Of a DNA stretch of 64,000 nucleotides, positions 23,855-36,425 are shown piece by piece. The stretch covers positions 1,724,501 through 1,788,500 of the forward strand of contig VICG01000011.1 in NCBI GenBank assembly GCA_008692225.1, in the 5' to 3' direction. Source of the stretch: Monilinia fructicola. Taxonomy: Eukaryota; Ascomycota; Leotiomycetes; Helotiales; Sclerotiniaceae. The stretch's first letter is position 1. Each line of letters begins with the position of its first letter. The notes beneath the pieces were generated by a model, which was given only the letters and a program-made list of their open reading frames with translations, was not told where the DNA came from and searched no databases. A program made the translations under genes and the position numbers.

Positions 23855-26058
23855 CGAATGTAAAATATATCAACTCTCAAAGATTGTGATTTCTAGTAAT
23901 GTGCTATATAAGCTGCCTTGGTATGTAGAACAAAGCAGAGAGTTGTGTACTAGAGAAAACAACGGCGAGATCAAGACAGTCTTTTATATTCTTGAGAGAT
24001 GGCTTAACAAGTTTATTTCTGATGAAGCGATTATGGAGTAAACACCAATTATGTCTTATGGTAAACAAACGCTCCTCGGAACGCCATCTCTGTGCCTCTA
24101 TCAATGCACCTCGTCATGGAGTCAGACTCGTATTGCTTGTAAGAACTATATGTAATAGCCTTGGTAAAAGGTGAGGATTGACGTTTGTCATGAAAGAAGC
24201 AGAATGAAATGTAACATCGATACGATCAATGCATATATTGGCGGCTACTTGGCCTAGAACAGCTCTCATGCAATGTTCCTTTCATCAATGATACCTTTGG
24301 GCAAGCCCTACATGACAATGGCTTCAATGTGTAGGTTTATCTCACAACGAGAAACTATTCTTGTAATGATGGTAGTTCACAAACTGGTCAGCCATGTGGC
24401 TTCAATGCTTTGGCTTATACGATCACGACGCTGAAGTCGTGCTAAACGTTCAGAGTGATTCATTGGCGCATGGTATACCAGTAGACAGGCTGGTAGATCC
24501 TTGGCACACCTGGCTGATGTCAGGAACTGTATCGAAATGTGGTAGACGAGCCGTCCACTCATTGGTCTTCTCACATTTTCATCCTTGTCCTCGTAGCTCC
24601 CGAGCTGAATATGGATAGCCGTTCATATTCATGCATTCTTGAGGTGCAGTTTGAGGGGTTCTGGACAGTGGATGATCTACCTGGAACAACGTTTCTTGAT
24701 GTAATGAAATGGCTCATTGAGGAAGAGTGCTGAGCCTTAGGGGAAGAAGACTCATCCCGTATAAACGCTTTATTGGCGAATCGGATTTACTGCATGATTT
24801 TCATCTCTTGATTTCCACAGAAATGGATTGCTACGACCATTCGTATTACCGGAACACAGCTTATAAGCCGGGAAGTCTCGGCATCATGTGTGACTTCAAA
24901 TAGAATCCTACGAGGAGAATCTCAACTTCGAATTCGTAGGATCAGGATACAATTTCACTCTTCCCCAGATGACCATTTTCTCATGTCATACTACCCCGGT
25001 ATCTTGAGGGATAACCAGAAATTGAAATTGAAACAAGAAGTATAAGAAGGGCCGATCTAAATGGTATTGTCAACTCCAAATCTGCACTGTACTGCACTGC
25101 ACTGCACTTACTGGATCTTCCTCGGATGATAATTGATAATTGTGAAGACCAAATGTCAAACCAAATCAGTTTTCTTGGTATTCCAGCTGGTGGTATCGGC
25201 CGGAGAGATTTCAAAAACCTCCGATGCTGTCCGACGCCCGACCGAAATTCTTCCTCTCCATTCCCTTTCACGTCTTACCATACATCCATCCATACATCCA
25301 TCCATACATCCATCCATCCATCCATACATTCATACCTCTTTTTCTTTTCTTTGCTGCACACAGCGTATACGATAAGCATCTATTCAATAGACCGTGAAAG
25401 CGTCCTGTCGTGTACCTATCGAATTATGCATGAAGCATCAGCCCAGCATGTCTCAATATTGCCCACCGACAGTAGTGCGTAGTGACCTCGTTTGCATTGC
25501 CTGCAAGACAAATTTATGCTGAATCAAGATGATTTGGCTTGAAGACACTTCAAATACCATGTTGATACTCACCGCCTTCATTCGCATGAGCTTTGCATGT
25601 TTTCTTTTCTCCTTGAGGGACTTGCACATGCGTACACTGACGGCTTGACTTCACTCTCCCATGGGGATCTCTAGCCGCTGAAATGCAATAAGGACCAAAC
25701 TTACAAAAGTACGCAGCCTTAGAGCGAAGCGCAGTTGATGACAAGGGCTGTTCTTCCTCCGAGACAGTTTTGTGCTACATCATCACCATAAAAGCAATTT
25801 GAGTTGGAGTCAACCTCTATACCCTTCCATTTGTGAATCTCTTGCACATTACGATCTGAAATGTAATAAAGCAATCGAGTGATATTTTCTGAGCAATTCA
25901 CCGCCAGTGGCAAGATGATAAGGACCTCTCTGTTATGGTTGTGGTGTACACACAAATAACCTCGCAAGATAAACGATAATGTTTTAGTCAAACAAAACAT
26001 ACTTGTAACATTTAGGAGCTCTGATACTGCTAACAACGATGCAGCCCCTTCTCCAGAT
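23855..26058. other. intergenic, 2.2 kb
   Basis: Contains the tyrosinase promoter side and the 3' side of the phosphoesterase gene. Frames are short and unconvincing. A CATCCATA-type microsatellite is at 25277-25332, and three ACTGC-type repeats are near 25,088-25,106. Confidence 0.6.
25277..25332. repeat. ATCC/ATAC tetranucleotide repeat
   Basis: A run of CATCCATA and CATC units with ATCC periodicity. It produces an artefactual His-Pro-Ser-Ile repeat when translated. Confidence 0.85.
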
Positions 26059-29000
26059 CTAAACATAAATAACCTTTTCGGGTTGAAAGGAACCCTTCGG
26101 CTGAGGGTCATATTTTTTGGCAGGACCTTTAGCATTCCCCCTTTGATTACATTCGAATCTCATCCCACCATGCCTTATTTTCCCGACTAATGGTTCATTC
26201 CAATGCGTATGGCCCCAAATCCAAACATCTCTGTGATCCAATAGAGGCATCGTAGTTCCGATCTCAGAATGATCATAAGTATATCCCTTGACACCATCTA
26301 TAACATCGCTTCCATGGTTCATTCCAGACTTGAAATCTCTGACTCTCATAGCTGTATATCGAGGATTCGAAGTACCACTCTTAGAAGGTGGCATATGCGT
26401 TATGATCAATATACGTGTCTCAGCCTCCCCAGGATCCTTTCTTATCTTTTCTGTTTCCCGTCTTATGAACTCACAAGATTCTTTATGTCTCGCAGTTCTC
26501 TGCGCATTGTTTTGATCACTTGGCTCACTGCCACCCGGATTGCGGTTTTCAGTCCACAGTGTAGCGCCTAAAATCACAATTTTGCCTCCTCCCTCCTCGA
26601 TTTCGAATCGGTCGTTCTCCATAAAGGTCAGTTTGCCAAGCATACTCGGATGTGCCGCGAACCCTCTAAGTATTTCGAGAGCCCCTGTCATTGTATTCCT
26701 TTTCTGTGGCCAGAAATCCCTATTTCCAGCTACCAAAAAGATGCGTTTGAGTACTGGTTTAGCGCACATCCTAGCTAAGAATTCTCTATATCTTTCTTCG
26801 TGGTTCTTTTCAGGATGAGCATATCCTATATCCCCCGCGAGGATCAAATAGGAAACTGTTGGAGTGAAGTCAAAATTGTCATAAGATGTCTGCTCAAGAT
26901 GAAGATCCGAGATATAATGGAAGCCGATATTGGGTTTAAAGGTGAGAGGAGGGGGCCCGGTGTGTTCTAACCCAAATAGACTTTCAACTCGATATATGAT
27001 ACTACTCCTGATCTTGGGATTTATAACATCTTTGCTCCCACCTGCTGGTGTTGAGTCCTTTATAGGTTCCTGAACACTTTTCTTGGTGCTTCTCTTGCTT
27101 TTCTTTGTAGGTTGCTGACCAATAGTCTTGGTGGTTTTCTTTGGAATGTTAATTGACGTCCAGGAAGGTACAGGACTGAATTCCTTTAAGGGTGAATGAC
27201 CACTAGCCTTGGCGACTTTCTTTGGTCTTTTAACTACTTTAATGGAGTCCTCTGTTGGTTGTTGAACAATAGTATCGATGCTTGTTGGTGTATCAATTGT
27301 TGTCAAGGAAGGTACAGTAGTGGGAGTCGTAACGCGAAGGAATTCGGGTGATTCTGCCATGGCTGAGAAGGGATTTATGGCTTTTGTGATTTGCTCTTGA
27401 CTTCCTGCAGGTGCCGATGTGGTCGATGGAAGAGGTAACTTAGTGGAAGGTAACTCAGTGGAAGGCCGCTTGATAGTAGACATGAGGGGAATAGCGATTG
27501 GCTCGTTCCTCTCAACTCTTTCGCGTAAATACTCTCTCAGATCTTGTTCACTCCATAGTGCAAAATTTCCAATACATAAGTGGCCCCACTTTCTCATGAG
27601 CTCATCTACTTGACGGTCTACAGCCTCAACCGCGAGTGACCTAGTTGGTAGCTCTGATGTCGTTTTTATCTCACCGAGGATTGATGCTCCAGTACTAGAG
27701 GGTGCCAAAGGCGGCACTGGGGGAATTACAGCTGGCCTCCGCGCGAGGTGTGAACCAAACAGCTTATCTGTATCGTAATAATGGCGGATGAACATTTCCA
27801 AAGCTTGTCTCGAATAAAAAATAATATGGAATGGGTCGACGAGGAATGAATATTGGCTCAACAAAGCTTCGAGATCAGCATCCGATATTGGGGGTTCGGT
27901 TTTCCCTTCGTGATTTTTTTTGGTCTGTAGGTCTATACTCTCACCTCTCTCATACCTCATGCGAATGTATTGTTCCAAACCTTCTATGGAATTAAAGCCC
28001 ATAGATTCTTCAGTATAGTGTTTTGAACATCTTTACCACAGCTTTTAAAGCATCATCTGATATTTGGTATTGAGACGGAGCTTCCTCTTCATTTGAATAT
28101 CCTTTGAAGTCGGATTTTTTGACAAGCTTTATGGATTGACCACGCTCAAGAGCCTCGCGGAGATACTCTTCTAAACCTTCCAGAGTGAAATAATTTGCAG
28201 GATCACGATTAAAGGTAATGTCTTCAGTAAGATATCTATACTCAGGCAGTAGCTCTGCTACCTTGGCATCGAATGGTCCAGCTTCAATTTTCTGTTTGAA
28301 CCCAGGCCGAGCCGCAGATTTCGGGACTGGTCTGCTACCAATAGTCTTCGAGGAAGGGTAAGTGGTAGCTGGTAGTGTAGGAAGAGGCACGCTTGAAGTA
28401 ACTGGTGCTATTGGTCTAGAACTCAATTTTGTAGAAGGCCCTGATGTACTAGTCATGGTATCTGACTTTGTACTTGATCTTTTGGTTGATAGATTATCGG
28501 CAGCGCTAAGCCGTTCGTAATTAAGCCGAGCCCGATGGATAAAATCATCTATCCAGGCTCTAGTACCTCTTCGCTCCTTAATTGCTCTTAATTCTTTTGG
28601 AGACATGGGAGCAAAAGCTTTCAAGGGAATTCATTCTTTTCTCTTTGTCTCATGGTCGACACGTACCAACGAACATGGCCGGTAGCTCCAGTTCTTTTCC
28701 CATCATATTCGGGATTCTCCAAGTAATCTGTTCTGAAAGTCTTCCTCCAGCTGTCCGAGCAAAACTTTTCAAATATTGGTATCACGTCCTCAACCTCAAG
28801 ATCTCGATCGTGCAATTTCGTAGATGCTAGTGCGTTTGCCCACATCTCATTCCCTTTGGCCAACTCTATTCTCCAATCTATGTTGGGGAGCGGCGGCTCT
28901 GGAGAATGAGGAGATGATCCAGAAAGTCGCGTCATCGATACGCCAGACGTTCCAATCGACGAAACTGCCGCGGAAGTCACGGGTGCATTGATACCGCTTT

Positions 29001-29481
29001 AGTAGCTCTTCCGACTCCATTACCCGAGCCCCCTGGACCCCCTGGACCCCCTGAACCCCCTGAACCCCCTGAACCTCCTGGACCTCCTGGGCCCCCATGC
29101 CCATCTGATCCTCCAGAACCACCAGAAGGACCCAATAATTCCCTCGGAAGCTTCTCCTTCGACTTTCGAGAAACTTGCTCCTCAGCCCCCATCAACGAAA
29201 GAGGCGGCATCCTCGATTGAGATCGCGGCTGCCTCCGCTCAATCTCAGCCGCATCATGGAAAAGTTTCCCCTTTCCCCTATACTGCCGCTGCGATTTCGC
29301 GATTCCGATTATAATCCAAAACAAAGCCCGGAGAACCTTGCTCCGCTCTCTTGGCTCTCTTGGGCCGGTTCTGGTTCGCGATATTTTGCTTCTCGGGGGG
29401 CAGACTGTCGATGCTGACTGCGGGTTTTGGATCCCACGTACGCGTCTTGCGCTTTGGGGGGCCTCTGAGCACGGGTGCCAT
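26059..29481 (-). CDS. calcineurin-like metallophosphoesterase with repeated N-terminal modules, four apparent 1-nt frameshifts
   Basis: The C-terminal domain (about 26,120-26,940) shows metallophosphoesterase motifs in order: DLHLE, LAGDIG, AGNRDFW, THMPPS and GHTHWNEP. In the third motif the usual His of GNH is Arg, so activity is uncertain. Upstream are Ser/Thr/Lys linkers and at least three, possibly four, related segments of about 25-30 residues: YFTLEGLEEYLREALERG (about 28,115-28,192), GFNSIEGLEQYIRMRYERG (about 27,917-27,999), ALWSEQDLREYLRERVERN (about 27,486-27,567) and a weaker one at about 27,745-27,825. A Gly/Ser/Pro-rich tract lies at about 28,990-29,140. The N-terminus is basic (PKRKTR, RPKRAKR). 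Four frame changes (about 29,280, 28,985, 28,622 and 28,021-28,024; two insertions, two deletions) sum to zero, and 26059-29481 is exactly 1,141 codons, which supports one intronless gene. The start at 29481 is a choice; separate genes are the alternative. Confidence 0.72.
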
Positions 29482-30174
29482 TTTCGTGGGTGATGGGGCC
29501 TTGAAGAGATGGGGATCCGTGTGCTTGGTGCGATGGTGGTGCGGGTGCTCAAACGATGATAGAATTGGGATTTTCGTAGCTGGCGCTCACTTGTTTGATG
29601 GTAGACGGTCAGGTCAACGTTTCTGGGGTTCGGTGTTAGAAGTGGGGAGTATTCCATGCTGGGGAGCTCTTTGTGGTCAAGTCTTTTCGGTCTTGATAGG
29701 TAACGCCGGAAAAGGAAATAGGGGCTCTTTATCTAATGGTGGGAAATTCAAATGCCGTTCATCGGGATGCAAATATGAGGCGTGTTTCTTTGTCTGGATG
29801 GATGAAAACAGGTGCACCTATGGAAGTCTCTGTCACTATCTTAATAATTCCGACCCTTAGCCAAGAAACATTTGATGATGTTGTATGTAGTATGATATGT
29901 AGTGCCGTGCCTCGGGTATTCTCTTTCTTTACGAGATCTAGTTTCAATGAGACCTAGGACCAACGAGATTCGGCTTTCGCTTGGCCGCCTAAAATCCGAT
30001 GTGGCAGATGCATCGAAGGTATATCATAATTCATAAAGGCCCCAAGAACGTCTTTGGAAGGCCGAAACATATATGCAGAATGAAATCATATAGATTCACA
30101 AGCCTAAAGTACAATATACATACGAGATGTCAACCACCCACCATTCCACTTTAACGATCGCACTGTCCCCAAAC
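29482..30174. other. intergenic
   Basis: About 690 bp between two minus-strand genes. It holds the upstream region of the phosphoesterase gene and the downstream region of the next gene. A plus-strand frame at 29351-29860 overlaps the phosphoesterase gene and shows no domain, so I treat it as a shadow. Confidence 0.55.
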
Positions 30175-31075
30175 TTATTGATTACCCTTCTCAGCATCTT
30201 CCTTATCATTCTTCGGAACACTGACGAAAGCTGGTACCACCACACTATTAAGATTTCGAAGCGCCTACATCAACAGATTAGCACAAAAGGAGCCACACAC
30301 CCAAGCGCAAGCATCAAAGAAAAGCACCCCCGGAAACTCACCTTGGCAAAAGCCCCCTCACTCGGCACATCCCCATTCCACGCATCCTCCACCTTGACAA
30401 TCTTCAGATCCCGTTCCCCCTCGGTCCAAATGCTGACCCGGCTCTCAATCACCTGTTCCTTCTCCAGCCCCTTCACCACATACTTCGTCTTCAAGCCCAA
30501 AACCACGGGGTTCCCCGCACTCGTAACCTCATGGCCCAATCTCTCAATGGAGCTAAACGCAGCCTGCAACCCGTACCACTGCGCGGCAAACTGCTTGCGG
30601 CCTTCGGCCTTGGTGATCGGATCCGAGAAGGTCGCAGCATCGCTCCAGAGCGAGAGCTTGGGCAGGGACGGCCGTCCGGCAAAGAGCTGCGCGCTCACGT
30701 TAGCAGGCGCGGTACAGCGGGAGCAGGAGGGAAACGTACATCCAACACACTACCCACGACGACCTTCTGGTTCTCGCTCAGACGGACCCCAGCCGCCGTC
30801 CGAATCTGCGTATTCTCAATGCCCAACTCCGCGAACGATGGGCCCGCACTCGCGCCCTCCGCGGTGCCAGAACCCCCCGTCTCGGTAATCGAATCCGCGG
30901 CCGTTCGAGGGATGCCCGTCGACATCGTTGCTGAGGTGGAGAGTGGTTTGTCGAGCGTCTGCGACAAGGGGCGAAATCCGGCGCGGGATCTGACCACAGA
31001 CGGCGCGTATATCGATGCAAGCGGGGCGATCTCGTGACGAATCAATCTTCCTAGATTGGATGTCGAAGAACGCAT
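30175..31075 (-). CDS. conserved protein, predicted mitochondrial
   Basis: Three exons: 30740-31075, 30342-30686 and 30175-30264. Introns of 53 and 77 bp have GTACGT/CAG and GTGAGT/TAG ends, giving 256 aa with an intact frame. The N-terminus (MRSSTSNLGRLIRHEIAPLA and on) is rich in Arg, Ser and Leu without acidic residues before Glu15, which suggests a mitochondrial presequence. The core (LWSDAATFSDPITKAEGR, QWYGLQAAF, SRVSIWTEGERDLKIVKVED) resembles the small alpha+beta NTF2-like/SnoaL-like fold, where a conical beta-sheet binds a ligand; this assignment is by pattern only. The C-terminus is polar and ends with acidic and Lys residues. The start is the Met that opens the presequence, because the upstream extension in frame looks like untranslated leader. 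Function unknown. Confidence 0.82.
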
Positions 31076-31875
31076 ATGTAGGATGCGAAAGATTATCTCG
31101 ACATGCAGTGAACCTTGGAGTGCTTCTGGACACGAATGTAGAGATATATAATAATGATCAACCGAATGTGAGAAGGATTCCAGTGTCGAACGAATATGAA
31201 CAGAACAGCAAAACCACCAGCCGAGAACCAAGCTATATATACCGGAAATCCGGAATGCTACTTAGCAACCACTTAGCAACAATTTTGCATCAGCGCTTAG
31301 ATATTGATGATGCGTTCAAGACCTGGTGGACGTGCTTGCGGCCAATCCCTCGAGACTCCATAAGTCCTGACATCATTGATGTTCGAGGCCGGAAGGGGTA
31401 TGGTGAGAGGAGTACCGAGAGCTACCCCACATCATAGCTCTCCGTTGATAGCTCTCCATGCTAATAATAATAAGTGGCTTTCATAGCTGGAGCTTCCTTC
31501 AAGGGAGTTATAATAAGCTGCATATTGAAGTTACATACCTGCCTAGTAGTCCGCGGGCAGTTTAGTATATCACACTATCTATCACAAAATATCAATAATA
31601 ACAGTAATAATATCAGCTCAACAGCCGACGAAGTAAAAGAAACATAGAATAGAAGAATGAAAATCGAATAAATAACTTTTGATAACTAATCGTGAAATCA
31701 ATTGTAACCTGGAATAATGCTATGCTATCATCTCTATCAATCATATCATGGGTATTACATTCCCCATGAATCATCCATCCATCATCGCAACTCCATTTTT
31801 GGTATTCGTACGCGCAGCATATTCATAGTCGTGATTTCGTATTCATCCATCCCCATTCCACATTAATCCTTCAAC
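31076..31875. other. intergenic
   Basis: Promoter side of the upstream gene and 3' flank of the phosphoacetylglucosamine mutase gene. AT-rich simple sequence is present at about 31,580-31,690. No gene seen. Confidence 0.6.
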
Positions 31876-33546
31876 CTAACCTTTAATGCTTCCTTCAATC
31901 TTACACAAGGATGCAACCTTGCTTGCAAGATCATCTGCTTCACTTCTCGTAGCAGCTTCTGCATATACTCTTAGAGCATCTTCGGTGCCACTTGCTCTTG
32001 CAAAACTTCTACCATCCTTGAATTTGGCAACAAGTGCATCAATCTGTGCCTGTGTGCCTTGAGGTTCTACAAGCTTTCTCTCGGCATCGGTTGTCTTGAA
32101 TACATTTCGATCGGAAACTTCGACTCGGACAAGACGATTGGGCAAATCAATGTAGGTAAGATCCCATTCTTTTGGTGTCCAAGACTTGTGGGCGAGGATT
32201 GTTTCAACGAGCAACATATCAGAAAGTGCATCTCCGACTGTTTGATTGATGAGATCGGTGAGAGCACGAAGAGTTTCCAACGCGCTAGCTTGAGCTGGAG
32301 ATTCTGGTTCGGTGCTAGAAAATGCCTTCGAAGCTTGCTGGGAGAAGACAACAGTTCCGTGGCCATTCGCTTCGAAATAAACACCGACATCAAATTTGGT
32401 AGCTGCGTGATGTAACCATTTGACACCAGTAGGAGTACAAACGACTGGAAGTTTCAATGTCTTCTCAACATACTTCGTACTAGCACCATTGGCATACGCA
32501 GTTTGTACGACACCGATTCTCAATTCATCGGCGAGTCCAGCTTCTCTAGCAAGATCACCAATGAATGAAGCGGCCAGTGTAGCAATTCTATCACCATCCA
32601 ACAAACGGAAGCCATGATCAGGATCATTGAAGTAATAGATGATTCTGTCGGCATCTCCATCTAATGAACAGCATCGATCATTGTTTCCGGCTTTCGATGA
32701 AGGAGGAGCTCTTTGTTTGGTCTTGACAAAATCGGCACCGCACTGTAGAAATAAAAACATTAGCAATTGAAATCACATGGCATATAAATTACCCACCTCA
32801 TGATTTAAATTCTCTGCCTTCAAGACGTCATCGTTGATGACCTTGATATCGAGAATACCCTTTGGCAAGTACTTGATCAACTCATCCAATTTAGGACCTC
32901 CAACACCATTGGCACAATCAACAGTGACTGATCCAACAGCCTTCTTTCCCTTCATAGCTCTCTCGAAAGCCTTGGCCAATTTTTCATAATACCCGACTTC
33001 ACTGACATCCCCATACGCTTGAGGAGTACCCTCAGTATTCGTGCATCTAGTCAAATAATGCAACTGAGGCGTAGTCAGCAACTTGTAATCCGTATAATCC
33101 GAATTCGTAGCCTCCAAAGCATCAACCAGAGCCGCCACCAATTTAGGGCCCGAAGGTCTCGTATCTCTCGCATAGATAACCCTCGCCGGAACCTCAGGAT
33201 TAATCTTCAAATCCTTCTCCAACTTGCGATAAACATCCACGACATCCTCATTCTTCGCATTGGCCAATTGCGTGCTGTACGCCTCCCAGCTATTCTCCAG
33301 CATCTCGCCCATCGGATCAACCAACTTGACGCCGTTATCCTCGGGCGGGTTGTGCGACGCGGTGATCATGACGCCGATGGTTTGCCCGCCCAACTTGCGA
33401 GATCGCAGCGCGGCGACGAGTCCCACGCGGAAGACGACCGAGTCGAGAAGATTCGCCTTCATACGGAATCCCGCGGTGCCATATTGGAACACGCGATCTG
33501 CGGGCTTGGGGTGCCGATTCGACGCCTCGAGGATTTTGGCATCCAT
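31876..33546 (-). CDS. PCM1: phosphoacetylglucosamine mutase
   Basis: Interconverts GlcNAc-6-phosphate and GlcNAc-1-phosphate in the cytosol, on the way to UDP-GlcNAc for chitin, N-glycans and GPI anchors. Two exons (32797-33546 and 31876-32742) with a 54-bp intron (GTGGGT/CAG) give 538 aa, the usual size for the family. The catalytic serine loop is MITASHNPPEDNGVKL (Ser64, phosphorylated in the cycle). The Mg-binding loop is LDGDADRIIYY (Asp278, Asp280, Asp282). The phosphate-binding motif near the C-terminus is ASGTEDALRVYAEA. The start is the ATG at 33546; an in-frame TTG further upstream is less likely, and the CCTCTCCTCAG just before it could mark a 5' leader intron acceptor. The frame is intact. 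The symbol follows the yeast name. Confidence 0.95.
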
Positions 33547-34005
33547 ACTGGTGGATCTGAGGAGAGGCAAATAACGAACTATGCAAGAGGGTCAGACTGG
33601 GGGAGAGAGGCAGAGTATGTGACGATTGTAGAATCGAAAGATAAGTATCCAGTTTGGATTGAGATGGAATGGGGGATGTTAAAGGTTTGAAGTAAGTTCT
33701 CTTGGGGGGACCTGTTAGCTAATTATTCTATTGTTACTTGATAATTAAGTAAGTATGTATTAGGTATTCACGTCCCTTCTATGCGTTGGACATAAAAAAT
33801 TGAGGGGCTGAGTATATCTATTTAAAGATTCACCGCTTTTGCTTCGGGATGCATAATTTGTGCATAAAATGGCGTTATGTAAAGACAGCGTGCTGTACGC
33901 CGTATACAATTACACAATAATGCTTATTAGTCAGCGAATGATTCACGCAAGTACTGCCGGTTAACAAGTGCTGGATTGATTGATCATAACAACCTTACAG
34001 TACTA
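33547..34005. other. intergenic, promoter side of PCM1
   Basis: Normal-composition sequence between the mutase start and the AT-rich island. No gene seen. Confidence 0.6.
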
Positions 34006-35023
34006 GAAGAATCCACGGGCCAACTGAACACACTGGCCAACTGAAAACGCGCTAAACCCTTTTAGGTGATGTGTAGGCAATATTCTATTTTTCAAGAGCA
34101 TGTTTAACTTTAATACTTTATTATTGTTATATATATTTTTATAATAATGCTAATATAAATAATATATCCCTTCTTTAATATAATTAATTAAAAAATCTAT
34201 TAAAAAATAATTTATTAATTTTAAATTTATTACAATAAAATCTTTTTTGATAAATTTATTTATTTAATTAATAAATATTAAATATAAAAAACAAATCTAT
34301 AATATAAGTTTTTTTAATTCTATAATAATTAATTTAGAAAGTATATAAATTATTCTTTTATAAATATATTTATAAAGCTTTATTCTATTAAGTTAAAAAT
34401 TATTAATTAATATTAATAATAATCTATTTCTTTTTAAAAAGAATAAATTAAAATATTAAGTTTTTTTTTAAAAAAACTATAAAGATTTTTAATACTTATC
34501 AAAGAACTTAATTTTAAATTATAATTTTATATATTTTTAAAAGAAAGTAATTATAATATAATTTAATAAATAAACTAATAATAAACTTAAATTAATATAA
34601 TATATAAAAGATTATTTAAATTTAAAATAAAAACGAAATTATATAAAAAATAATATATAATTATATTAAATAATTATAACTTTTATTTCTATATAAATAT
34701 TATAGAATTTCTATAATATTTAATAAAATTAAAAAAATTAAAAAATATATTATTCTTTATTTTAAAAAAAGATTATTAATTTCAATTTCGAGTTTTTTAT
34801 ATAATTTTAATAATATAATCAAGGAAAAGTAATAAATTTAATTATATAATATATAAAGATTATTTTTGATATTATTTAAAAAGTATAATTAGGATAATTC
34901 GATTTAATATTAAATATAATAATAGAATAATAGTAGAAATTTAGGTTGAAGTTTGAAAGCGATAATCTAATTAGGTTAAACTGTTTAGTTAGCCAGTGTG
35001 TTCAGTTAGCCTGTGAATTCTTT
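34006..35023. mobile_element. TA-flanked inverted-repeat element A, RIP-degraded
   Basis: The left end GAAGAATCCACGGGCCAACT matches, in inverted orientation, the right end, which reads AAAGAATTCACAGGCTAACT on the minus strand. Both continue through GAACACACTGG, for about 45 bp of terminal inverted repeat. The flanks are TA on both sides (34004-34005 and 35024-35025), the target duplication of Tc1/mariner-like elements. Differences between ends are transitions, mostly CA versus TA, as repeat-induced point mutation produces. The interior is almost only A and T with no usable frame. It is therefore a non-autonomous element or a fully decayed transposon. Confidence 0.75.
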
Positions 35024-35172
35024 TATTTTGTAGTTAATTTATAATTACTATTTAATAGATAGATATCAAAATGAATATATTTCTAACGATAATAAGTATC
35101 TTTCTCTACCTAGGAAATCGATTGAATGACTACAGGTATTTCAAGTGTGATATAGTATGATATATACACATA

Positions 35173-35458
35173 CTCGAGCGCGTTTTAAAAAGAGGCATAC
35201 TTAGTAAATATAAAACTTATAACTATTTAACGAAACTTTAATATAATTCTATATAATTGATATATTAGATTTAATATTTTAATATTTCCCTATGAAGTTT
35301 TTTTATAATATAAGAATTAATTTTAAAAGAATATTAATATTATAAAGTTAGTGATTTTAAGAATTTTTATAATTTATTAATATGTTAATTTAAATCTTTA
35401 AGGTTTCGTTAAATAATCATAAGTTTTATATTTGCGTATGCTTCTTTTAAAACCCAAG
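35173..35458. mobile_element. TA-flanked inverted-repeat element B (MITE-like, 286 bp)
   Basis: Left end CTCGAGCGCGTTTTAAAA and inverted right end CTTGGGTTTTAAAA continue into shared blocks GCATAC, AATATAAAACTTAT and ATTTAACGAAAC, so each arm matches over at least 70 bp. TA lies immediately outside both ends (35171-35172 and 35459-35460). It is too short to encode a transposase. Confidence 0.72.
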
Positions 35459-35467
35459 TATATAATA

Positions 35468-36374
35468 AGTCGCCTACCCTACTTCTCGCCACCCCCCCAT
35501 TTGGCCAACATTTCACACCAAAAACGGCTATTTTGATACGTATTTAATAACTCTTACGAAAAAATAAATATATATATTTTAAATTTTAATTAAAGCTTCT
35601 TATATATAATTATTAATAAATTTTGAGAATTTTAAATTTTTGCGATTTTTGCGATTTTTTATACAAAGAGTAATAAAAGAGATTATAGAAAAATTAAAAT
35701 TTTCGGTTTTGGATTTGTATGGAAATCAATATACAAAATTGAAAAAATTTGAAAACAAATATTTATAATTTCTTCAAACAAAAATGAATTAAAAATAATC
35801 TTATAAATTTTTATAGAATTTTAGTAATCAATATATAATAAATTAAGTTATTTAAAATATATATAATAATTTGATAATTATTAAAATAAATTGAAAATTA
35901 GAAATTTTTTACCTTAAAATTTTATTGTTAAAATTTAAGAAATCTATATTAAACATTTATGCTATAAATAATAGTATATTATTAAAATAATAGTATTCAA
36001 TTTAAAATTAACTTTTAAAATTCTTGAAATTTTTTTAGAAATTATCTTTAGCTTATTTTTATTAAATAAAATATAACTTTCTTTTAAAGATTTTGATTTT
36101 GTATAGGAATTTATATACAAATCGAAAACCTAGAAATTTTAATTTTCTATAATCTTTTATTAATTACTCTTTATAAAAAAATCGCAAAAACTTTTAAGAC
36201 GTTTTCAGAAATCTTATTAATAATTATATATAAAAGCTTTAATTAAAATTTAAAAATAATATATATTCATTTTTCGTATAGAAGTTATAAATACGTATTA
36301 AAATAGCCGTTTTTGGTGTGAAAATGTTGGCCAAATAAGGGGCGAGGGGGTGGCGAGAAGTAGGGTAGGCGACT
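35468..36374. mobile_element. TA-flanked near-palindromic element C, arms of about 430 bp
   Basis: The left end AGTCGCCTACCCTACTTCTC is repeated exactly, inverted, at the right end, with TA outside both ends (35466-35467 and 36375-36376). The inverted match continues through CCAAAAACGGCTATTTT, TTTTAATTAAAGCTT, TATATAATTATTAATAA, TTTTTGCGATTTTT, GAGTAAT, GATTATAGAAAA and TTTGTAT far into the interior. The 907-bp element is thus close to one large palindrome. Transcription would give a long hairpin. No coding capacity is visible. Confidence 0.8.
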
Positions 36375-36425
36375 TATATGATATATCCATGGATATACAA
36401 GTAGATATAAAGATATACATATATA

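Noticed and set aside
17329..33546. A secondary-metabolite or sugar-utilisation gene cluster
   Set aside because: Beta-galactosidase, tyrosinase, phosphoesterase and mutase share no pathway, and no synthase, transporter or pathway regulator is present.
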